From Botryosphaeria dothidea (Eukaryota; Ascomycota; Dothideomycetes; Botryosphaeriales; Botryosphaeriaceae): DNA of 64,000 bases. A program made the translations under genes and the position numbers. The stretch's first letter is position 1, and each line of letters begins with the position of its first letter. Below the pieces are notes generated by a model, which worked only from the letters and a program-made list of their open reading frames with translations, was not told where the DNA came from and ran no database searches. Positions 57,156 through 64,000 of this stretch are shown here, in pieces. The stretch covers positions 2,480,001 to 2,544,000 of the forward strand of contig WWBZ02000022.1 in the NCBI GenBank assembly GCA_011503125.2. Reading direction: 5' to 3'.

Positions 57156-60100
57156 CTAATCCACACCCATCCCGCTCTCACTCTCCTCATCCACGAAATC
57201 TTCGACTAAAGCCTCTCCACCTCCACCCCGTAACTCTCCCCTCTCCCACTTCTCAAACAGCTCCGTCAATTTGCCAAACTTGACCGGTTTTGTGATGACC
57301 AAATCGACCCCTGCTCTATAGGCTTTGTCCTCGTCTTTCCTCGATGCCAACCCAGTAAGGGCGACGACAAAAGCTTGAGACGAGCGCTGTTGATCCTGAG
57401 CAGAAGGCGTATACGGCGTTGTCGATTCCGAGTCTGATTCGGTAGAGATGGCGTGTGAGAGCGGTGGCGCGTGGTTGCGGCGCGGGGCTGCGGCGATGCT
57501 GCGTTGGCGACGCTCGATGGCGCGGATGCCACGGGTTGCTTCGAAACCGTCCATTACGGGCATCGAGATATCTGCCATTGGTTGTTAGCGCCTGTCAAGT
57601 CGAGAAGGAAGCCAAGAAAAAAAAAGTGAAAACACATACCCATAAAGATGATGTCGAATCCGCCACCCGCTTCCGCCACCTTGGCCACTTGTTCCACCGC
57701 AACCTTCCCGTTCTCTGCAGTCGCCGCGTCGTTAATGCCCTTCTTCAGCATGAATGTCTGAAGCAGCTTAAGATTGACGGCATTGTCCTCGACAAGCAAA
57801 AGACGGGGCGTACGTTCAGCCTGGACCGGAGATCCCAGGGAGCGGAGAGATTGCTCGAGCGCAAGAGCTGCAGCGGGGGCTGTGGGGGAGATGGGAGATT
57901 GGTGAGAATCGTGGGGCTTGTGTTGGTATGGAGACGGCGCTCTGAATGGATGAGTTGGAAGATCCTGTGGAGGAGACGCATCCGGTGGGTAGTGTCGCGC
58001 TCGTTTTGTTGGCGATGGGAGGTCTTCGAGTGACTGAATAGGATCGGCAGCACGTGCCAGCGCCTTACTACGCGGAGAAACGGTCGAATCAACCTCCATA
58101 CGAGCGGAGACTGTTGAAGCGTTGGTATCGAGCCGTTGCGTGATCTGCCGCGGAAGGTCTTGGTCGATTTCTTCTGTTAGGCTCTCTGCACAGGCGAGTA
58201 GAGCTTTCGAAAGCTTATGGGGCCCAATGGGGCGAGAAATTGTCTGGCGTGATCGGAAACCCCAATCAAGGCTATCAGAGCGGCGGCGTAAAGAAGGGGA
58301 TATGGAGACATTAAGGAGAGCAACACTGTTTGCTTGATACCGGGTGCGGACATTGTGAGAGATCGTTCGATCGGCCTGATCGACGACAAGGACATCGGGT
58401 TGAGTGTCATCAGAAGCAAGAATATTACAGTTGAACCAATGGCGTAAGTAGCCCTGGAACGACTCTTGAAGGGTAAGAGGAAAGCCACGGATGGCGACGT
58501 TGAGGTTTCTCTGGCGGAGTTCGGGTACAGCTTTTTCGAGAGCAACAGTCGCCGGGGAGGGAACTTTTGGGTCTCCCGCAGCCATAGGGATGCTGACAGT
58601 GAACGTACTGCCCCTGCCCAGTTGGCTTTTGACTTGGATCTTGCCGCCAAGCATTGCGACGAGGCTCTTGACGATGGACATTCCCAGACCCACGCCTTGC
58701 GAGGCCATGGTGTCCTCCTGGGTAAACGGAACACTCAGGTGTTTCTCGAGGAATTCTTTTGACATGCCCTTACCTGAGTCGGCCACGGAAAACTTGATCA
58801 ACTTGAGGCTGCGACCTAGTTTACTCGAAGATGGCTCATTGGTAAAGTCCTCGATGTCCAGGCCAACCTTGACGAACCCTTTCTCCGTGTATTTTAACGC
58901 ATTTCCGAGAATGTTGGTCATAATACGGCGGAGGGCACCGGGCTCTGTCAAAAAGTTCCAGTTATCCTGGAACTTGACGTCTAAGGTGATGGTAAGATCG
59001 TCTGTTGAAGTGGGCTTGTTGAACGAGTGGCCGCCAGCGGTGACCTCAACAACCTCCTCGCAGAGTGTGGCAATATTGACAGAAGTGAGCAGACCGTGAA
59101 GATCATGTTCTGGTTCCTCAAGAGAATCTTTATTCTCAAGAGACCAGGGCGATTCCGGAATCTTGTGCTTCGATTTATGTCGTCGCCGCTCAAACTGATT
59201 AATCTTCGAGTACGAGAGCACACTGCTGAGTGTGTCATGCAAGGTCGAACCACATGAGCGAATGCTCTCAGCCAAGCCTTGCTGGAAGCTGTCCAGCTTT
59301 GTTTCCCCCAGAAATTCAACAGCGCCGAGAATGCCATGCAACGGTGTACGTAACTCATGACTGACGGATGAAACGAATGACTCTTGCTGCTTGATTGCTG
59401 CTACGGTATCGATCCTAGACACCTCAGCTTCAACAGAGTGGAGAAAGCTCTTGAAGGGACCGAGGTCTGCAGCTTCGGTAAAGACAGGATGGACGCGAGT
59501 CGTCCATGCGTAACATCCAGCCAAACGTTTCAGCGTCACCGGGTCCGTCAAAGGTGCAAATATCAATTGCCGGATGCCTGGGAAGACAGCAGAGAGTTGC
59601 TTTGCTTCTCCACTCGGGTCATCCGATACAAGGGTCTCGCCATCAGAAAACGTATATGGAGCGCCATCCTCATCGAAATACCAAACTTTACCGGTAGGAT
59701 ACTTTGCAAGGAATCTCCGAAGGAATCGTTCGTCAATGTAATTCTCATCAGGCGTGTCGAGAGCCAGATTCTTTAAGCGAGGCCTAGCATGAAGATTCGG
59801 TACGGAAATAGCGAGGACCTCCCCTGGGCGTCTTACCAAGGAAGACTTTTGGTAGTCCGCGCTGGAGAACGTCCTTTCTGCAGGCCCAGAAGGATCGTCA
59901 GAAGACTCCATGTCATCTGCGGGCTGTGAACCCGAATTCGCCGGAGTCCCTTGAGTATCCTTTTTCGTTGAATCCTTTTGTCCAGACTTTTGGTTCATCT
60001 CGTCCTCGAGTTCCTGTTCACGCTTCGCCAATGGGGTCAGGGCACCTTGGAAACCAATCAATCCATCGACGAACAAGACGCCATCAACGTCCAATGCAGT

Positions 60101-61130
60101 TCTGAGATGCAAGGCCGCACGTGCAAACGCTTCCTTGTATGTTGTCCTTCCCGAACCACTAGTTGAACCGTCAGCGGCATCTTTCCGTGATGCTTTCTTC
60201 TCGCCCGTCGAATTTTCCGATTGTCTTGCGGGAGAGGCTTGGCTCGATGGGGCGGTGGCGGCGGCATTGCTATTTGACGAGGCGGCATTGGAGGATTCAT
60301 CGGAGTCGATGGCTCTGGAGTGGATGAATGAACATGTACTGTCACTGATCCTTGTGATGCGGCTCTTCAGGTGGCTTTCCCGGGCTGTTTCGAGCTGGGT
60401 CATGCACTTGTCGGCGATCGAGGCCAGGAAGGACAGATCGTCGTCAAAGGTGTCGAAGCGGGTCACTCGGTCGAGCACGAACAGCGTCCCGATACAGATG
60501 CCGCGCTTAGACCGGATGGGAACGGCGGCGTAGTATTGGATGTGCGGGGGGCGTACGACACAGCCAAGGTTGGTCGCGGTCGGGTCTCGATCGAGCTGGA
60601 GGGCGATGCCGCCATTCGGAAACGCGCGGTCGCGTGGGTGGTGGTCGATGCCGAGGGCGCGGCGGGCCAGCGACAACCAGGCGTGGCGGTCCGGGTCACA
60701 GGCGTGCAACCAGGAGGGCAGCGCATCGTCCCGGTGGTGTCGGTCGTCTGTCTGCCCCCAGGTCCCGGCCAGCACGCGGTGGGAGCGGCCGTCGGTCAGG
60801 CTCGCGAAGGCGGCGAAGACTCCTGCAGTGGCGGTCAGGCGGGCGCCAAAGTTTGCGGAGCGGAGACAGCGTACCAAGGCGCGCAACGACAAGCTCGGTG
60901 AAGGCCGTCAGGGCGGCGCATAGCGGCGACTGCAGCTGGAGTTGGGGGTCCCAGCCCAGGGAGTGCTCACATGCGGCGGGCGCGAGCGGGAGTTGTCCGT
61001 TTTCCGAATATCTGTGGGCGGCGCGGTCAGCTCTGGGCTCTCGGCGGAGACAGCAGCACTCGCGCGTGCTGGGCGACGGCACGGGGACGACGCACTTGCG
61101 GAGCTCGTGGGTGCTGGCGGCGCCGGTCAT
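57156..61130 (-). CDS. Hybrid histidine kinase (GAF - HisKA - HATPase - receiver)
   Basis: Intracellular two-component sensor that autophosphorylates and relays phosphate to its own receiver and then to a phosphotransfer protein. Three exons (61130-60875, 60822-57640, 57571-57156) give 1284 aa. The 52-nt first intron (branch CTGACC, acceptor GCAG) joins TAFTELVVARLG to VFAAFASLTDG, giving a GAF-like sensor over roughly residues 70-230. A long Ser/Lys-rich linker follows. The kinase core has SHELRTPLHG (phospho-His574), N-box NILGNALKYT, G1 DSGKGM and G2 GVGLGMSIVKSL. The receiver has LLVEDNAVNLKLL, phospho-acceptor Asp1147 (FMDISMPVMDG, split by the last intron), ALTG and TKPVKFGKL. No transmembrane segment or PAS domain is seen. 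Signal sensed is unknown. Confidence 0.93.
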
Positions 61131-62423
61131 TCAGGCGGTACAGCTCTGCGGGAGCCGTGTCGGGTCGGGCAGGTTACGAGCGGCGCATGTCGGTGGTTGT
61201 CGTCCTGGGCTCGTCAACGGCCGCCTTTTGGGCGGTGCCTGACGCTGATCATTTATCTGGAAGATCGGACTGTGGAAACTATTCGCCCGAACGTCGTCGT
61301 GACACCCAACCCGCCTTGACGTCAGCCGGCAGCCTGAAAAAACCGTTAACGAGCGCGGGAAGACGCGTGCGGCCCCTGCAAGATACAGCCCGCGACAGAT
61401 GCGGCCCCAAAGAAGAGCACAGCTGCTGAATCGGTCGATGCCGCCCCTTCGCTAGCCTCAAGCCCGTCATCCTGCAGTAGCGCCACCGCGGGGCAAGACA
61501 CGCACAAACAAAGCCCAGCCAGGTCGAGCATTTCGAGCAGGCACTGCGGAAGTGCGTAGTAGAGCTCGCAGCTCAGTCGTCCCCCGGGCAGAATGCCGGG
61601 CAGCGAGGCGCGGCGCGGCGCGCCTGAGGCAGCGGTAGCGGCGAGCCGGGACTGGATGGAGGCCAAGGGGCGTCGCTGGCCTTAAGGTGTCTGGCGGCGG
61701 CGTCTGCTTCAAGAAAGGCACATGAAATTTAACATCATAGAGGTCCCGCGGCCGTGGTTGGGGTAGGCGATTTTTGCAGCCCTGCATACGGCATCCTGGG
61801 GCGAGTCGTCATCGCACATGTCGAGCTGGTGCCGAAGGGAGGGATGGGCGATAGATCGAGCGGACGAGAGAAGAGTTGTCACAACAGAGAAGGCTCGCGG
61901 AAGAGGTGAGGTCGATATACGGACGGCGTTGGGCCTTACATGCCCGTTCCGCCCGTTCTAGGCCTGCCGCGGAACTACTTGCCTGGTCTCCGCTATGCGC
62001 TCTCCCTGGGTTCGGCCGTGAGATATGCCCAGAAGCGCGCTGTGAAATTAAACGTTGCCTGTTCTGGCGCCGGCCGCCGCCGGGCAACGGCCTGTCCACG
62101 ATAAATGGCAAGCGGCGGAGCATATTCCGCTCTCCACCGTCAACGCCCCAGTTCTCTCCTTCGGACGCGTCTTGCACATCCTCTGCTTTTCTCGTGTCCT
62201 CGTGGGCTCTGAGCTGACCCGATTCCTCACCCACTGCGGCGATGAGTAATTTCTTCGTCACTGGACCCTTATTCCCCGCCAGCCCGGTGACCATGGCACC
62301 TCCGCCAGCCACCAAGGTGCTCGCGGACGCCACTTGAGCACCCTGTTCTCCTCATCATCACCCTCCTCTTAAGACGCACCTCACTCCCCACTCCCGTCGA
62401 AACACACGCGTATCAGTCCCACC
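61131..62423. other. Divergent promoter region of histidine kinase and PARG genes
   Basis: 1.3 kb, GC-rich, with only overlapping low-complexity frames. Both promoters should lie here; no gene recognised. Confidence 0.4.
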
Positions 62424-63773
62424 ATGGGCCGCACTGAGCCCACTGTTGTCGTTCCGCCGCAATCCTTCCGCCGCGATGCCCGCGCGAAGAAAGCCAAAGC
62501 GACCATCAACCAGACCATTCCTGCGCTTCTCAACGCGTATCCACGCGCCCGACGAGGCATTGACGCCGCAGAGCTTATCGTCGATCCACCGACACCTGAA
62601 ACCCTCCCTCAGCTCGGTACGTCCAAGTCTGACGCGAAGTCGAAGCCGAAATCCAAATCGAAGGGCAAGACCAGAGCTCGAGACGATAACAGTGATGACA
62701 CTGCTGAAGTGAAGGGCGGGAATGGCAAGAATCCTGCGGCGGAAGTGGCAGAGAAACCGCCGATGCGGCTCAGCTTGCAGGTGGTCGACACGCTTGAAGC
62801 TGCTGCACAACTGAGCGGTGCTGGCAACAAGCGGGCGAGAGTTGCCGTTCTCAATATGGCCTCGCCCCTCAGGCCTGGCGGCGGCGTCCTCAGTGGAGCA
62901 ACATCGCAAGAGGAATGGCTTTGCCTGCGAACGACGCTCTATCCTTCCCTCCGTGAGGAGTTCTACCGGCTGCCCGAAGTAGGTGCTGTATACACACCGG
63001 ATGTGCTGGTGTTCAGGAACTGGGATGACGAAGCGTCAGACTTGGACAAGAAGGGCCGGTTCTTCATCGATACCGTCTCGGCTGGGATGCTGAGGTTTCC
63101 GGACATCGAGGGTGAGGAGGGAGAAGAGAAGAGGTACGCCACTCCCAAAGACAGAGAATTGGTGGTACGCAAGATGAGGGCAGTGATGCGGATACTGAGG
63201 ACGAAGGGTGTCAACAAGGTCGTCCTCGGCGCTTGGGGCTGCGGGGCTTATGGCAATCCCACTGGTGAAATAGCTCGCGCTTGGAAGAAGGTCTTGCTTG
63301 GAAGTGAGAGCAAGAAGAAGACGAAATTAGGTGCCTATGCTGCCACTGATGGGGAAGGCTGGGATGGCTTGGAAATTATTTTCGCCATCAAGGATGCACG
63401 CATGGCAAGGGCCTTTGCGACAACCTTTGGTACTGGACTCTCGTACGAAGAACCACTTGAGGCCGACCGCCAGGACAGCGTTTTCGAGGACGATGGCTCA
63501 CAAGCTAATATTGACGAGATGAAAGAGAAGATCGCGGAATTGGAGATCCAAATGACGCGCGTCAGGGTGCCAGATCTGAAGTCGAGGCTCGAGACGGTGC
63601 TGGAGGGGCTGAAAAAAGAGCTTGCGACTCTAACAGGCTCACAAAGCTCAAGCTATGGAGCATCTCAGAGCTCTAGGGGAGAAAGCGGCGTGAATGACGT
63701 CCATCAAGACCAGTACGATCTCTCCGATGACGAGTTCAGGTACCGAGAAGAATCCGCCTCGGGCAGGGAGTAA
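62424..63773 (+). CDS. Microbial-type poly(ADP-ribose) glycohydrolase (macrodomain PARG)
   Basis: Single exon, 449 aa. Residues ~15-60 and 115-360 match the bacterial/fungal PARG family (also known as the TIGR02452/DUF2263 family), which removes poly(ADP-ribose). The diagnostic loop is RPGGGVLSGATSQEEWLCLR, with GGG at 152-154 and the catalytic Glu in QEE at 162-164; LGAWGCGAYGNP supplies the second ribose-binding loop. A lysine-rich insert (SKSDAKSKPKSKSKGK, ~residues 67-82) could be a nuclear-localisation signal. The C-terminal ~90 residues add a predicted coiled coil (NIDEMKEKIAELEIQM through LEGLKKELATL) and an acidic Ser/Gln-rich tail, not needed for catalysis. Confidence 0.93.
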   Translation: MGRTEPTVVVPPQSFRRDARAKKAKATINQTIPALLNAYPRARRGIDAAELIVDPPTPETLPQLGTSKSDAKSKPKSKSKGKTRARDDNSDDTAEVKGGNGKNPAAEVAEKPPMRLSLQVVDTLEAAAQLSGAGNKRARVAVLNMASPLRPGGGVLSGATSQEEWLCLRTTLYPSLREEFYRLPEVGAVYTPDVLVFRNWDDEASDLDKKGRFFIDTVSAGMLRFPDIEGEEGEEKRYATPKDRELVVRKMRAVMRILRTKGVNKVVLGAWGCGAYGNPTGEIARAWKKVLLGSESKKKTKLGAYAATDGEGWDGLEIIFAIKDARMARAFATTFGTGLSYEEPLEADRQDSVFEDDGSQANIDEMKEKIAELEIQMTRVRVPDLKSRLETVLEGLKKELATLTGSQSSSYGASQSSRGESGVNDVHQDQYDLSDDEFRYREESASGRE

Positions 63774-64000
63774 CTCGCCTATTTGCATAAGTGTTGGAGC
63801 AGAGATATTGTACATCTCGAACCCTCACTTTGGGATCACTGTGCTTGTAATTATTTACAGATTCGGCAAAGCGGTATCTACCTCGGACGCCTTTGCCTTA
63901 TTATAATGACACGCCAAAGCCTGCGCAAACCCTCCCAAATATCCCATTTCATGAAAGCCATTGATACGCCAAAGACCGGTATCGATACTACGAAGAACCA
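63774..64000. other. 3' flank at window edge
   Basis: 3' region of the PARG gene; no further gene visible before the window ends. Confidence 0.5.

Overview
The window is nuclear DNA of a filamentous ascomycete (Pezizomycotina). The evidence is the many short introns (mostly 46-70 nt) with GTRNGT donors, CTRAY-like branch sites and YAG acceptors, together with fungus-specific families: an asco-laccase ending in DSGV, a HET-domain gene, Zn2Cys6 and F-box proteins, and a hybrid histidine kinase. Secreted polygalacturonase, laccase, tyrosinase and a carboxypeptidase suggest a plant- or litter-associated fungus. I cannot fix genus or class. Gene models were spliced by eye by keeping frames and family motifs continuous.

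Layout. 2.0-9.2 kb: laccase, an IgE-binding-like secreted protein, an F-box protein, and a TDT-family sulfite/dicarboxylate exporter. 10.27-10.45 kb: a 180-bp GA/GT microsatellite. 11.2-13.3 kb: a dead HET-domain gene. 14.4-18.7 kb: a compact conserved core with exosome subunit CSL4, glyoxalase II, a conserved membrane protein, and the GPI de-N-acetylase GPI12. 19-25.3 kb: secreted tyrosinase and serine carboxypeptidase. 25.3-31 kb: almost no recognisable genes. 31-37.2 kb: NmrA-like reductase, KCTD-type BTB protein, secreted BBE-type FAD oxidase, and a stop-riddled pseudogene with an ordered GATC-repeat array upstream. 38.8-43.5 kb: a TMEM184/Ost-alpha-like protein and an alpha/beta-hydrolase ending in a CaaX box. 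45.8-49.6 kb: a D-amino-acid-oxidase-like gene and its neighbouring Zn2Cys6 regulator, both inactivated by one or two lesions. 50-51.3 kb: endopolygalacturonase. 51.3-57 kb: gene-poor with two doubtful membrane-protein loci. 57.2-61.1 kb: hybrid histidine kinase. 62.4-63.8 kb: microbial-type PARG.

The window mixes conserved housekeeping genes with an accessory component of secreted oxidases and hydrolases, self-recognition-type genes and decaying genes. Four loci carry in-frame stops that could each arise from single base changes, mostly C-to-T or G-to-A. This suggests RIP-like mutation, CpG decay, or (for the single-lesion genes) consensus errors. The most unusual non-coding feature is four GATC-N5-GATC units in alternating orientation at 37.25-37.37 kb, followed by a perfect CACGTG-centred palindrome. 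The most interesting protein is the hydrolase with an internal hydrophobic helix and a C-terminal CVVL prenylation motif. No rRNA, tRNA, CRISPR, intact transposon or viral sequence was recognised.
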